Shown: positions 28,701-38,368 of the stretch, piece after piece
Position numbering within the stretch: position 1 is the stretch's first letter
How the letters are laid out: each line of letters begins with the position of its first letter
Origin: Spodoptera frugiperda
Lineage: Eukaryota > Arthropoda > Insecta > Lepidoptera > Noctuidae
Length of the DNA: 64,000 bases
Assembly (NCBI RefSeq): GCF_023101765.2
Contig: NC_064224.1
Coordinates: 7,086,103-7,150,102 of the forward strand
Direction of reading: 5' to 3'
The notes under the pieces: model-generated
Databases searched by the model: none
Seen by the model: only the letters and a program-made list of their open reading frames with translations
What the model was told of the DNA's origin: nothing
Position numbers and translations under genes: made by a program

Positions 28701-31700
28701 TAAATCGTTTAATGCTTTGTTGTAAAGCTTTTGCGTACCTATAGGTGTTCTGTCTGCATTGTTGGTTTCTGTTTCGATTATCATACGCTGTATGTACCCT
28801 TTTTTTTGAGGGGGGGAAATCATCGAATAACTTCTCCCGCCTTGGGCGAAGCGAGAGTGTCAGACTCTTACTGACTAAAAACCAACCCGTCCCTACTCCT
28901 GCTTTTCGAGCCGGAGCCCCGGTAAACCCGCTAGGTAGTCCGTAGCTCCGGATCAGGCATCAGCCCTACTGAGCCCCATCTGTGGTGGTCTGATGGCTCT
29001 TTGAGGCGCACGCAGAACGCGACGCGTCGCACGCACGGCCTGTCTGTATACCAAATTTTATCAAAATCCGTTCAGTAGTTTCAGCGTAATTTACGGACTT
29101 ACATCCAAAAGAACAAACTTTGATATTTATAATATTAATGTGATAAGTAAACTAACTAGCTTCTGTCAACGGCTTTGGTCGCGTTCCCGTAGGAAAAATT
29201 ATCCTATGTGTTATTTCAGACCATAATCAACCTCTGTTCTAAATTTCAATCACAATCCCTTCAGCCATTTTAACAAACAAATGTACAAACTTTCGCATTC
29301 ATAATAATATTAATATTTTCGGTCCACAGCTCCGGTTACAATACCTTTTCGAACCTACTCGAAACCTACAGACCTACGCTTGTAAAATCAAATCATGAGC
29401 GTGAGAAGAAAATATCTATTTTATTCTCACGCACATCTTTCAGGCGGCGGATTTTTGTACATAAGGACCGACAGCTATATGCCTAGATTGCCTTTTGATT
29501 TTGAACCCACACAAATTTAATCCCCGAAGGAATTAATAGAAGTGCTCACAGTCAGTGCCAATAAGGCAAATGAAAAGCTGAACCTATCACAATGCACCGG
29601 ATATATACTTAGCCGTATTCAATTACTTTGCCCGTAAATTCAACAAACAAAGTAGATATACTAATGACAATTCACACAAAAAGCGAAACACATTGCACAA
29701 AGAATTTCAACTCATTATTTCAGTTAAACAGGTACACCTGTTTTATATTAAAGTACGTGCGTATTTAATTCCCCCAAATTGGTCACACTAAGCGCCTCTG
29801 AATAGCCCAATGATCCTAGCCAAAATGACCGCCGACGCTAAAATTCTAGAATTAATTGTTTCCAAAATAGCATTTTTTATTCGCAACGCTTTTTAGACAA
29901 ATTTTAACCATTTAAGGAACAAAAACACTTATAAGTGGTGATACAACAAAAACATTTTCTATTTTGCAACACTCAATCTGTTTGTTACGTTTTTTTTTAT
30001 TTGACACTTCGTTCGAAATTCAAAACTGATGAAACTAACTGGCCATTTTGTTTTTATTGCATTATTTTGTTGCTGTTTAATTTTTACATTAAAGGCTTTT
30101 ACATAAAAACTCTATGCTTCATTTTATATTTAAGAATGTTGCTTTGATTAATAAGTGGTGTGAATAATGTGGTGGTGCTCAGTAATATACGGAAAAAATA
30201 TACTTAAGTGAAGTAAAAAAGAAAAATTCTAAATTATATTTGAGAATGAATAAAGATCATCTATCATCAAAAGTAATCAAACTACAAAACAAAATAACAA
30301 CTACAATACAAAACAAAACAAAATCTAAAAAAAACAAATATTAACTGCATATGTAACCTCGAAAATTTCTATCAATATCTATAAAAATACACAATTGCAT
30401 GTTTGTTAACACATTCATGAGACAGGACAAAATCCTAGAAGCAACGATTCAAAGAAAAAAGAAAGAATTGACAGAAAATCCTTAGATCATAAAAAAAATT
30501 AAATGAAAAACTCAACAATCATCATATTAAATATTTTATCGTCAACTTATAACTTAAGTTTACATATTCTTTAAAAATCTTAGAGTGGGGCAACGATTTT
30601 TTATACAATGAGAGAAATTACAGAAAATCCTTAGATCATAAAAAAAATTAAATGAAAAACTCGACAATCATCATTTAATTTTAACATCAACTTACAACTA
30701 AAGTTTATTTTAGCACGTATCTTTAGCACCTAAAGTAGGTACACAAGAAATGTAGGTACATTCAATAAACAAGGTACCTCCCAGTACTAGCTATAGCTCA
30801 GCTTCCCATCCAACCCTAAGCCGACGGCTTGTTACGGCTTAACCCAACGATGTAGCGCCCAACCCTCGCACGCTACCCCTACATCACAGTCACTCAGTTT
30901 GAGGATTTATTCTTATGGCATTCAATAAAACCTAGAAAGCATGTTTCAATCTGTTTTGAAAAACATTTAATGGGGTTTTTAATTGAAATCTGTATCATTA
31001 TTAACTGTAGCTTCACGTATATAAAAAAATTGGATGTTTATTATTGTTTAATTACATTTTCTTTTAAACTTTTTCAGCTAGACTATTCGGTAATGAAAGA
31101 AATGCAATTTGCATGTCATTGGTCGAGATTCTTCTCTCACCCAATGACGACCGCGAGCCTACATGGAATGTTTTAAAATTACCCATTACTGAATTATTTT
31201 CCACAAAGCCCTAAATTAGCCAAATCGGTGTAGTGCTTCTCAAGTTTTAATGAGATTAGTGTTCAGCGATGATTTTTGTACACACACACACACACGCTTA
31301 TAACGTAAGTACAACTCAAAGGCATAAGTGTTTTTACAGTCTGGGTAACCAACCTTGCTTTTAAGTTACGAGCTATGTTAGTTTTTTTTATAATAACTAA
31401 CGTGAGACAAGCATACTGAATTAGGTTACTAAAAAAAAAGTTATTTCACTAATTAATTAATAATTTGAGAAAAGCTCTATTAATTTCGAGTCACAGAGTA
31501 ACTCTTCTTCATGAATAAGCATGCGCGGACGCGGCGACGTCGTGCGGCCTACATTTTTTTTTTTGTAACAGGTACCAACATGTAATACAGTAGCAACATG
31601 GCCTACGGGCCTACTGATGTTATTTAATGAGTTACCTACTATCTCGTTCCCCAATGACAGCGATGCGGACGAGTACTTCGACGCCTAACGAGAATTTTTA

Positions 31701-33132
31701 TTTCATTTTTACTTTATTTTAGTTTTTATTCCGTTTTTTTTAAGTATTTTTAAGTTGTAAATAATGTGTAAGTAATTATAGATTACATTAACTCGTATTA
31801 AATTATGTTTCTTTTTTCTCATGTAAAGAAAAAATTTTGCTAAGCGTCAGGGTAATCTAAGGGTTGTACCTACTTATATCTACACCTCAATTTACAAACT
31901 CTCTTTAATTATTTATATAAGGCTAATAGAAGTTCCTAATGATGAAGAGTCATACATTGTTCACTGACATCCGCCCACCACGACCAGATTCCGGGGCTGC
32001 GGACTACCTAGCGGGTTTACCGGGGCTCCGGCTCGACAAGCAGGAGTAGGAACGGGGTGGTTTTTAGTCAGTAAGAGTCTGACACTCCCTCTCGCTGCGC
32101 CGAAGGCGCCGAAGTCATTGGATGTTATTAAATCCTCAAAAAAAAAAAACAAAAAACAATAGTTTATAAACCCATTGTCAGACTTCTTGTGTTTCTAAAT
32201 AGTGATAATATTACATGAGTATTAATCGTATGCTATTTACTCAGAATATTCTAAAAATAACACATAATAAACAAGTACTGATTGAAAAACAATAAGCCGT
32301 TATTTGGTTTCAAGACGAGCGCCGTGATTGGTGGCTTTATCTCCGGTGCAACCAATTGAATTCGTTGTATTGTCGCGCTGATTAGTAAAGGGTTAATCAG
32401 GCTATTTCTTTGAAACAGCGCTATATAGACTATAGAGCATTGCGACGATATTATTTTATAAGCCTTAAAATTTCACTGCACTAAGTACAGTGACATTTTA
32501 AAGCTTTTTATCTTAAAAAGCTGTTCTTTTTCTTTTGTTCTTAGTCGCTGAAGAAACCAATAGCTGTTTATATAATAACAATTATGAAGTCAAGATTACC
32601 ATAACTAGCTTTCTCTAATCGCTTTCTCACTAATGATAGGTTTATCTTCATATCATTTTAATCAATGAAAAATTTATTTAAATACTCATAAATTATAATT
32701 TAATTTGGTTATTGGCTATGTAAAGTTTAGTGTTGTTTTAAATAGGTACATATTTAGGTAAGGATCTAATAGAATCTTCTAGCCTTACATAAAAAAACAC
32801 TGAAGTTATCTAAAGCCGAGACAAGCCCAGCACTCACCGGAGTCACTGTCATCCCTGTCGTAGTGCGGTCGCCAGTACTGCTCGTCGTACCGCAGCGGCA
32901 CCTCCGAGCGGCCGGTGAACTTCGTGGGGTCCAGGATGTTCTCCACGGAGAACGCGATGGCCGGCCTGTCGGGCGGCCGGGTCAGCCCCAACCGCCGCGT
33001 CAGGTCCACGGGCGCGGCCTCCTCCACCCCCACCACATCAACCTCGCCGTTGGCCTCAGTCTCCCCTTCGGCCTCGTCCTCGGCCTTATCCCGACGCTCC
33101 TCCGATCCTCGCGCCATCGCAAGCATCGTCAT
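16788..33132 (-). CDS. slou: Slouch / NK1-class homeobox transcription factor, three exons
   Basis: Exons on the minus strand are 32838-33132, 17390-17712 and 16788-17036. Each intron has GT/AG ends, and the sum is 867 nt, or 288 residues plus TGA. Residues 61-67 read FSVENIL, an EH1/TN-type motif that in NK proteins recruits Groucho. Residues 111-160 are acidic then Ser/Lys-rich. The homeodomain is residues 163-222 and holds ARTAFTYEQL and KIWFQNRRTKWKK, with Gln50 and Asn51 of helix 3 present. The tail is Pro/Gly/His-rich and ends SLGHSHT. Homeodomain sequence and EH1 motif together match slouch (S59/NK1), a nuclear factor that specifies subsets of muscle and neurons in flies. Intron 2 (353 bp) splits the homeodomain between positions 44 and 45. 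The start is the first ATG after an in-frame stop; other ATGs follow at residues 3 and 6, so the exact start is uncertain. A further 5' non-coding exon is possible. Confidence 0.87.
17037..17389 (-). other. Slouch intron 2, inside the homeobox
   Basis: This 353-bp intron has a GTAAGA donor and a CCACAG acceptor. It lies between homeodomain codons 44 and 45, a position I associate with several NK-type homeobox genes. I see no repeat in it. Confidence 0.8.
17737..17855 (-). mobile_element. LINE tail with TTTGAC-type end
   Basis: The minus strand reads to AATTTTTGACTTTTGACTT after a block shared with 24471 and 57650 (plus strand: TTAGGTACTTTTAAAGGTTA, TCTGTCCGTCAGTGAAGCTA). It lies in slouch intron 1, just upstream of exon 2. 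Confidence 0.5.
19407..22283 (-). CDS. LINE ORF2: apurinic endonuclease plus reverse transcriptase
   Basis: This frame encodes 958 residues. Residues 18-215 form the endonuclease of the exonuclease-endonuclease-phosphatase fold: Asn22 in QNVRG, Glu49 in TETFLD, Asp144 and Asn146 in GDLNLN, Asp182 in LDVIL and His208 in DAYHPPL. Residues about 490-760 are the reverse transcriptase, with FRPIAILSS, QHGF, FDFRKAFDRV, GVSQGSILGPLLF and the catalytic YADD at 666-669. The combination is typical of the Jockey/CR1 side of the non-LTR tree; a Kiri or Daphne-like clade is my guess. The protein would nick the target and copy its own RNA there. It overlaps the ORF1 end by 32 nt in another frame, as in many two-ORF LINEs. 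All catalytic motifs look intact. Confidence 0.93.
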   Translation of the reverse strand: MSPFVNQLPHKKNITLHACYQNVRGLKTKLATWRNHLSLLEQSLVAVTETFLDSSVLDSELEGGDWCILRRDRNAPCGGVLLAARTPLVLRRRREYETECGEDLWASFVWHGLAFLVCVVYIKPSAGDEEYMRWFCKTEGFIQDFKGFVLIMGDLNLNSASNNIINYYCYFLSFCCLVDKNDIFNVHGGKLDVILVREGFHEVFVSGIDGIVQPDAYHPPLDVEVRVESVLCSNVMDPSNINPARDWNFYKCDYVQLYSLLSETSWDSVLRAVSVADAVNAFYQIIYDTFDACMPKKRRSGRVAERYPVWFTSDIIQDIKRKLALHAAWKRSKCLEHYKTFSDLRCSLKHRVATAYQTYIKRVENNIRVNPREFWRHICSLRSKGGFEPSVSYCGESYSGAAAAEVFAKFFASVFLPDIPILNVTNIETSDISKNSNYINIFQFSSKDVLDGLNKLKVSSSVGPDSMPPTILKHLKYSFISPLCHIFNLSLKTGFYPIQWKVSRVTPIPKTSDKTTVEEFRPIAILSSPAKVFENVLHKLIYKQVEKHLSNAQHGFRCRRSVESNLLTLTEYISSQLDRRQQVDVLYFDFRKAFDRVNNDILLAKLNAIGICPSLLLLLADYLRDRQQYVRLGIYESSTYHTRSGVSQGSILGPLLFLLMINDLPDVPQYAECLLYADDLKLYTCVNSISDCEAVQRDIDRVYDWGVANKMEFNPTKCYVMTFGRRRHLVTFDYRINGIPITRSSNMRDLGVIFDQKLTFHDHIATVAKESFKRLGFVLRNSKDFKNTQVIRLLYNTLVRSKLEASSCVWSPYEASYSLMLEKVQKKFLRFLYKCSLGYYPYMYPTKYLVGCLGFNMLDTRRNFNQLHIALKIYRGIIDAPDLHNELVRLYAPNNYIRARRHRLLSVPACRTVARASSPIPRVLSALNSLMEAYPDCDLFVDELKTIKRVCLSFCESL
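22252..22995 (-). pseudogene. LINE ORF1 remnant (C-terminal part)
   Basis: The frame is open for 247 codons after an in-frame stop at 22996-22998, and there is no ATG near the start of the stretch, which fits loss of the 5' part. It holds a Gln/Thr-rich region, a basic patch (VKKRSSKRRHQP) and a C-terminal block with KSYKIGVPVESY and AEIWPLNARIKPW, which resembles the end of ORF1 RNA-binding proteins of CR1-like elements. Zinc knuckles are not visible in the remaining part. It overlaps ORF2 by 32 nt. Confidence 0.7.
24179..24361 (+). repeat. tRNA-derived SINE, family B
   Basis: The head has an A-box-like GGTTGGCATGGTGAC and the B box GGTTCGATTCCCGC. The body contains CGTTTCGGGTTCGGGTGTCA and TTGTATGTTTGTAAACGC. 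The same body occurs on the minus strand at 35176, 61062 and 61953. Confidence 0.8.
24471..24730 (-). mobile_element. LINE tail with TTTGAC-type end
   Basis: The plus strand starts AAGTCAAAGTCAAAGCATTT, then GGCACTTTTGAAACGTC and CTGTCAGTGAAGCTAGGTG, as in the 17737 copy. It then continues into a longer 3' region. Confidence 0.5.
24875..25030 (-). repeat. A-tailed repeat C, copy 4
   Basis: It runs from AAAAATCATCCAATGACTTC to CTAGGTAGTCCGCAACTCCG. It forms an inverted pair with copy 5, 100 bp away. Confidence 0.8.
25133..25290 (+). repeat. A-tailed repeat C, copy 5
   Basis: The copy is complete to GGATGATTCCCCCCCCCCTC and an A-rich tail, in opposite orientation to copy 4. Confidence 0.8.
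26418..26467 (+). repeat. SINE family A, 3' end fragment
   Basis: Only the last 50 bp of the family remain, with CTCTGCCTACCCCTTTGGGG and AAAAGGCGTGACGTTG. Confidence 0.7.
27148..27234. repeat. Degenerate tandem repeat around GGTACCA
   Basis: The unit is roughly AGACATGGTATCAAAA, with CAGGTGCGGTACCAGAAA, TACATGGTTCCAAAAA and AGACGTGGTACCAAAA in succession, a period of about 24-27 bp. Confidence 0.6.
28800..28995 (-). repeat. A-tailed repeat C, copy 6, longest form
   Basis: It includes the far 5' part of the unit (CAGCCCTACTGAGCCCCATC, TGTGGTGGTCTGATGGCT), so it and copies 10 and 13 define the full length of about 190 bp. Confidence 0.85.
29156..29325 (-). mobile_element. Helitron-like repeat, second family
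   Basis: On the minus strand it ends AGCCGTTGACAGAAGCTAG before a T. An adjoining, older piece of the same kind covers 29040-29145. Confidence 0.55.
30463..30705. repeat. Direct repeat of about 100 bp, twice
   Basis: ACAGAAAATCCTTAGATCAT starts at about 30471 and about 30612. The following 70-80 bp match (AAATGAAAAACTC, ACAATCATCATTTAA-like), and both end near AAGTTTA. About 45 bp of unique sequence lies between them. Confidence 0.8.
31279..31299. repeat. CA microsatellite
   Basis: About nine CA units lie in slouch intron 1. Confidence 0.9.
31640..31689 (+). repeat. Shared coding-looking block, copy 2
   Basis: The plus strand reads PNDSDADEYFDA and a stop, followed by an AT-rich stretch as after copy 1. 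It lies at the right end of a region (31480-31690) with pieces of inverted-repeat elements. Confidence 0.6.
31962..32155 (+). repeat. A-tailed repeat C, copy 7
   Basis: The full core from GGGGCTGCGGACTACCTAGC to GAAGTCATTGGATG is followed by a clear A-rich tail (32137-32155). Confidence 0.85.
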
Positions 33133-33149
33133 AGCAAGGCCTATTTTAA

Positions 33150-33900
33150 TATAATCTGGACTCGAAACATCTGAATGTTCAACAAAACATTCCAGTTTAT
33201 TAACACTTCACTGCACACGAGTGTCTGTAAGTCCCTGCGGATGTCCTCTGAGCAGATTAGCTAATGTGCGGTAACAGGTGAATTAGCACTAGCACGGGTG
33301 AGCGCGCGGCGTGCGGCGAGCTGCGAGCTAGCGGTGGACACGTTCGTCCCAGCCCAACATCCGATACTCACAACTCGGTGTCAACTGAAACCGGGAGCAC
33401 AGAAACGGGCGGGCACGCGAAAGGAGGGGACGGGCCCAAAGTGGGGGCCAAACGTGGAATCTCGTCACCCGATTGGCGGCGGGAAACGAGGCGTGCCCGG
33501 GGTGGAGAAACGTAATCGAGCAATAAGGTTTAAACAATTTCGTTTAATACGTTGAATTATGTAAGAGAGCGGCGGGCAAGTAATCGCGCACAAGCGATAA
33601 GGCCATTTGCGCTACTTCGTTACGTATTAATGGGCCAGGAAATTGACTTATGAATATTAGAGGTCGCGGCGAGTTGAAGATCGGGCTAAAGCGGCCCCGG
33701 GCGGCCGCGAGCGGTTATTTTCCTAGTTAAGCGCTGAAACAATGATGTTTATTGAGTTTTGAACTTAATGGGTTTGGGCGCGAGCCGCGGGCCATTTGAG
33801 CCATTAGCTCAGTTTGTTTAGTCGACAGCGTAACGACTTTTCATGAAACGGTTTCAACGTATTACGTTTCAGTTTCAGCTTTTGTTTTGATGGAAAATAT
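33150..33900 (-). promoter_or_regulatory. CpG-rich upstream/5'UTR block of slouch
   Basis: Directly upstream of the slouch start codon, GC and CpG content rise sharply against the AT-rich surroundings, for example in the GGCGGCCGCGAGCGG-type stretch near 33700-33715. No repeat family seen elsewhere in the window lies in it. Position and composition suggest the promoter and 5' leader, but I found no convincing TATA box or initiator, so the transcription start is not placed. Confidence 0.35.
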
Positions 33901-34346
33901 AATTGCAAATAATCCGAGGCCTAAATAAATATGCCAGTAATGTAAAAATAAATAGATAATGATAAATTCTGTGGCAAAATGGAAATTTCACCGACCTGTG
34001 AGACTATCTACACTACAAGATATTTTTTTGTAGATTTTGTAATTAAACTTGTAAGAATGAGGTGCTCACTTACATTAATTTTTAATGTTCATTGTTAACA
34101 CGTTAACTGCCACGGGTCACCGGTGACCTACGTTAGTGGAGGATTTGCCTTCAACAGTTTTCTGATGGCAGTTAAATGCTTAACAATGATTTATTATAAT
34201 GGATTTTTGGCGATAACTCTTGCATACAGTGGGATCTGCTAAAATGAGATTACACTTGCCACGAATATCTTTGCCTACGATTAACCGTATGTTAAAATTT
34301 GATGTAAATAAAAGTATAATAACTATCATGATACAAAATAACTATA

Positions 34347-34436
34347 AATCAAAGTTTACTCACGTACATTAATGGAGAACGCTCTACTAGTTTCGTGTCA
34401 CAGAGGGACTCTTCATCATGAGCAGGGTGTGCAACC
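34347..34436. repeat. Half of a related inverted-repeat element
   Basis: AAAGTTTACTCACGTACATT followed by CTACTAGTTTCGTGTCACAG and GACTCTTCATCATGAGCAGG resembles one arm of the 51626-51905 element. No matching right end is seen. Confidence 0.45.
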
Positions 34437-34574
34437 CGTAATTTTTAGTTAATTTAGTAAATAAAAGTTGTATTTTAGTCTTTTTAGGAATACTTACGTA
34501 CCTGAAAGAACGTCATTTTTTTAAAAAAATATCAACAGAATTATGTATATGATGAGTTTATGTCATCTAATTTA

Positions 34575-34652
34575 ACCGTAGCGTGCGTAGCAGACTACGT
34601 ATGGCGTAGTCGGCTACGCAAGTTTGACTACGAACGCTACGCTTGCTACGAT
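34575..34652. repeat. Dense CGTAG/CTACG array
   Basis: About ten CGTAG or CTACG words lie within 75 bp in mixed orientation, giving several overlapping small hairpins. It is not a simple tandem repeat. Confidence 0.7.
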
Positions 34653-34906
34653 TATGATTTTGACTCATTTTTCGCTAGTGATGTCATGTTTTCTTCTTTC
34701 CATGCCCTTGTTGCATTTATGTATTCATGTTTATTTTTATGGTTCATGCACACAATATGGGCTAATGCTAATTCTGTTATTTAAATCTTTAGGTGACATG
34801 TGAGTTCCAATAGTACTGTGATCACTCATACGAAATATTCTGTTATTATAACTCGTATGGTGATTCTTAGTTTTTTTTTTATTGGACAGTTATTTTTCAA
34901 ACATGT

Positions 34907-35105
34907 AACGTCACGCCAATGTGCACATTACGGCACATAACGCCGCTATACAATGTACACCCACTTTTCGCCATTTGTGTTATAAGTCCCATGTAAAAGT
35001 GCGTGAGCCTATTGCCATAGGTAATACTTTGCCCGACCCGGGAATCGAATTCGAAACCCCTTGTCTGGCAGTCGCACTTGCGACCATTAGACCAACGAGG
35101 CAGTC
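34907..35105 (-). repeat. SINE family A, internally deleted
   Basis: The tRNA head (B box read as GGGAATCGAA on the plus strand, ACGAGGCAGT at the edge) and the tail are present. The middle and the ATAAAAGG part of the tail are missing. Confidence 0.8.
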
Positions 35106-35175
35106 ATTTTTGAAACATGTACTTGTAAATTAAGTATGTAAAGATCGTAGTAGAGTGTATGTATGAGTTTTCTCT

Positions 35176-35348
35176 TTTGTATCGTGTATCGTGGGTGCGT
35201 TTAGAAACATACAATTTCACATGCACATAACCCCCAGACCCGAAACAACAATTTGTGGATCACATAGAGTTACTTCATGCGGGAATCGAACCCGCTACAC
35301 GTTGCGCGGCAGCCAGTTGCCTAGCCACCGCGCCAACCGTGCAGTGTT
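35176..35348 (-). repeat. SINE family B
   Basis: The copy is nearly complete. Head and B box appear on the plus strand as GGGAATCGAACCCGCTACAC and GCCACCGCGCCAACCGTGCA. It lies 70 bp from a family A copy in the same orientation. Confidence 0.8.
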
Positions 35349-36174
35349 TGTAAAAGAAGTATGTAAAGATCGTAGTAAGAAGTTTATGTATGAGTTTTAT
35401 TATAACAAAAAAAACGAGGTTTTATAACAAAAACGTTGCTATTATTTATGTAAATAAACACCCATTAATTCCCATATTAGTTCGGTTGCGGGTCGCCGGC
35501 GTCGCCCGCGCGTCATCGCTGTGCAGTGTGTAGTCTTGTTCCATTTTGTATTTACACGGCTAATCGCAGTTAAAGATCTAACGTTTAGAGATAGCAATGA
35601 CATGCACGATCTCAACCTTTCGATACGGTTCTCCAATCAAACGAGATCGCTGTACAGGGCGCTTGAACGAAGGAGACATTAAAAATGGTCTGGATTAAAA
35701 CCTATTTGTAACTTGTTAATGGAATGATCGCAAGTGACAAGGGATTTCGGATGAAACGCTTTTCGCCGGCGAAATACCAATTCCTCATAACTGTAATGTT
35801 TTCAAAATTATTCGATTATAAAATTATTTCATACTAATGTATGAAAACCCAAGAAATGAACCTTTTTTTAAGTTGGATAAAATTTGGACTTTTGACAGTT
35901 AGACGGTATTTGTACCTCAACGTCGATTTGGTCTTTTGATTTTCGAAATTTTCAGAAATACCATGAAACTGTACAGCGTTTGGGTCTATATCAAGTTGTG
36001 GAGGAGCAATAACAATAGCTGTAGCTAAAGTAAATAAATATCGCGAGTAAAAATTTCACATAAATTCAGCTAAATCTAATAAAGGCTCAGTAGGTACCAT
36101 GGAAATGTTGTACAAGCATACAATTATATTATAGAAATTGTAGAACATTAATCTTTCGTGAGACATACTAAATT

Positions 36175-36350
36175 AATTATTATGTTATCGGCTTACTCAC
36201 GTAATTGTTGGACGAGGAACTCAACTAGTTTCAAACCATGCTAGAGGCTCATATTCATGAGCAGCATTCCGCGACACACGACGTGGCAATTGTCGCGCTG
36301 CTACTGCTACCCAGTAGCAGTTACGTGAGTAAGCTGATAATATAATAATT
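36175..36350. mobile_element. Inverted-repeat element (MITE) E, copy 2
   Basis: Ends of about 30 bp, from AATTATTATGTTATCGGC on the left to TATAATATAATAATT on the right, mirror each other with a few mismatches. The core has GTTTCAAACCATGCTAGAGG, as in copy 1. Confidence 0.75.
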
Positions 36351-36842
36351 AATTGCAGATCTTATTTATTGTTTACTCACATAGTAAAGCTAAATTGACT
36401 CTTAATTATTGCCCCATCTATCTAATTATCTCTAATTATTTCATTCAAACAAAAATAAATAACACCATCATCCATGGCTACGGTAGCCCAACGAAAAAAG
36501 CACCACACCGTATAAAGTGTCGAAATCTCAACAAAAAAGTGTCAAATTCCATCTCGTCCCGTTTTTATCTGTGGTCGATTGATGGCGCGTCACTCGCGTC
36601 AGGGCTCATTGTGTCCACAATTGACCCCCTCTGGCCACTCTTAGACCCTTCACTACTGCAACGCTTTTTTGAATATTTTCTGCTTCTCAGCCTATGGAAT
36701 CCACAAGTTGACGATTGCTACTTGTTAAAATTAAAATTCACAGTTGTTTTGGTGACTGAATTTATTTAATTGTTCTAGGATGTTTTTTAAATATTTTATG
36801 ATTGAGTAATTAATGGTGCAAATTATAAATATAACATCTAAT

Positions 36843-37030
36843 TTTTTTTAATGGTATACGCCGGCAAACGTGCTGACTGATCACTTGATAGTAAGCAAAC
36901 CAAAACCAGAGGCATTACAAGTGCGTTGCCTGCCTTTTAGGGGTTAGGAATTTAAGGATTGTTGGGGAATCGAGGATTGGGAATGTAATTGGGCCTCCGG
37001 TAACCTCACCTACGTAACGAAACACAACTA
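36843..37030 (+). repeat. Dispersed repeat D, partial
   Basis: It shares ACCAGAGGCATTACAAGTGC and TTGGGCCTCCGGTAACCTCA with the 9381 copy and stops before the 3' quarter. Confidence 0.65.
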
Positions 37031-37727
37031 AATATTTTTTGGGCGGTTTTATAGCTCTGTGGGCCTATGTTATTTATTATCTACGCAGCCTATGTTACTT
37101 ATTATTTATTATCAAAGAGGTTGTTGTACCTATAAGGCATCCATGCTATGGATTCATAACATAACTGGCGTTATACTATTAACGTTAGATAAAGTTAGTT
37201 CGATGGTGTAAGTATATGATGGAAACTCCAATAAAACACAGCGGTGACCAGTTGGAAAACGTTCAAACACTCAACGGCCAGTACCATAGACAACACTTGT
37301 ATCTATTTGATTTGCGCGCAGCTGGAGTATATTGTGTTTTGACACCGTGTCGGATCGTGCGCCGTTCCCAACTCCACGGGGGCTTACTGTGCCGCTAATG
37401 GACGAGTGAAATCATTAATTGTATGTATTATTGCACTTTTTGTTGGAAAATATACTGCGTAATGTATCTTGATAACTTTGTAATGAAATAGATTATGATT
37501 TGTTTGGTAGATTCGGATTTTTTTTAAGATGGATCGTTAAGAGGTTGTTGCACTTCGATTCGTAATGTATTTTGAAAATTTTGGTTAGTAAATCTTTAAT
37601 GGAATCAAAATCTATACATATAATAAAATCGTAGAAAAGTGCTGTCTGTACATTGAAAATAAAAATAAAAAAAATAGCAGGGGTTATTGTTATGTCGATG
37701 TCGAACCCAAAAATGTAATTAACTTTT

Positions 37728-37768
37728 TTTTTGTCTGTTTGTCTGTTTGTCTGTTTGTCTGTTCGTCT
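37728..37768. repeat. GTCTGTTT microsatellite
   Basis: About five 8-bp units, slightly degenerate at the right edge, at the start of the long Helitron-like element. Confidence 0.85.
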
Positions 37769-38068
37769 GTGCGCGCTAATCTCAGAAACGGCTGATCCGA
37801 GTTGGATGCGGTTTTCACGAATATATTGTGGGATGCTTAAATTTACATTTAGTGTTTGTTTCATGTCAATCGGTTCATAAATAAAAAAGTTATGTCAAAT
37901 TAAAGAATCACGTCGAACATTCTATGCTTATACCATTAATCTCCGCAACTATTTGACGGATTTGGTTGAAATTTGGTACAGATATAGTTTAGAACCTTAG
38001 AAAGGACATAGATATATTTTTATTTCAAAAATCAAAAAATAAAAATAAGAAATAAATTATTTATAAAT

Positions 38069-38368
38069 AATTCTATGTCGATCGTTACACGACTTCGGTT
38101 CATGTTATTGTTTTAATTTATCGAAAAAAAGTAAATAAATAGTAAAAAGGTATGAAAAAAATAATATCAATATAATAAAACATTTAGTACAAAGAAAATG
38201 CTCTAACGGAGTATAGATAATTCTATGTCGATCGTTACACGACTTCGGTTCATGTTATTGTTTTAATTCATCGAAAAAAGTAAATAAATAGTAAAAAGGT
38301 ATGAAAAAAATAATATCAATATAATTAAACTTTTAGTACAAAGAAAATGCCCGAACGGAGTATAAATA
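38069..38368. repeat. Tandem duplication, 2 x 150 bp
   Basis: TTCTATGTCGATCGTTACAC begins at 38071 and again at 38221, and both units end near CGGAGTATA. The two units differ at only a few positions, so the duplication is young. Confidence 0.9.

Larger units (their letters stand above)
17713..32837 (-). other. Slouch intron 1 (15.1 kb)
   Basis: The donor GTGAGT follows codon 98 in exon 1, and the acceptor TTACAG lies before 17712. The intron holds the LINE at about 19175-23060, LINE tails, SINE copies, A-tailed repeats and degenerate Helitrons, each listed separately. The stretches 23.1-24.15, 25.3-26.4, 26.5-28.75 and 29.4-31.2 kb hold no reading frame I would call a gene. Non-repetitive pieces within them are candidates for enhancers of this developmental gene, but sequence alone does not show that. 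Confidence 0.75.

Noticed and set aside
33298..33555. Two overlapping frames (plus and minus) upstream of slouch
   Set aside because: They are a by-product of high CpG content in the putative promoter, with no protein similarity that I recognise.
36353..36769. Open frame of 138 codons
   Set aside because: No recognisable domain, AT-rich and starting inside the end of a MITE; length is not unusual for the amount of sequence.
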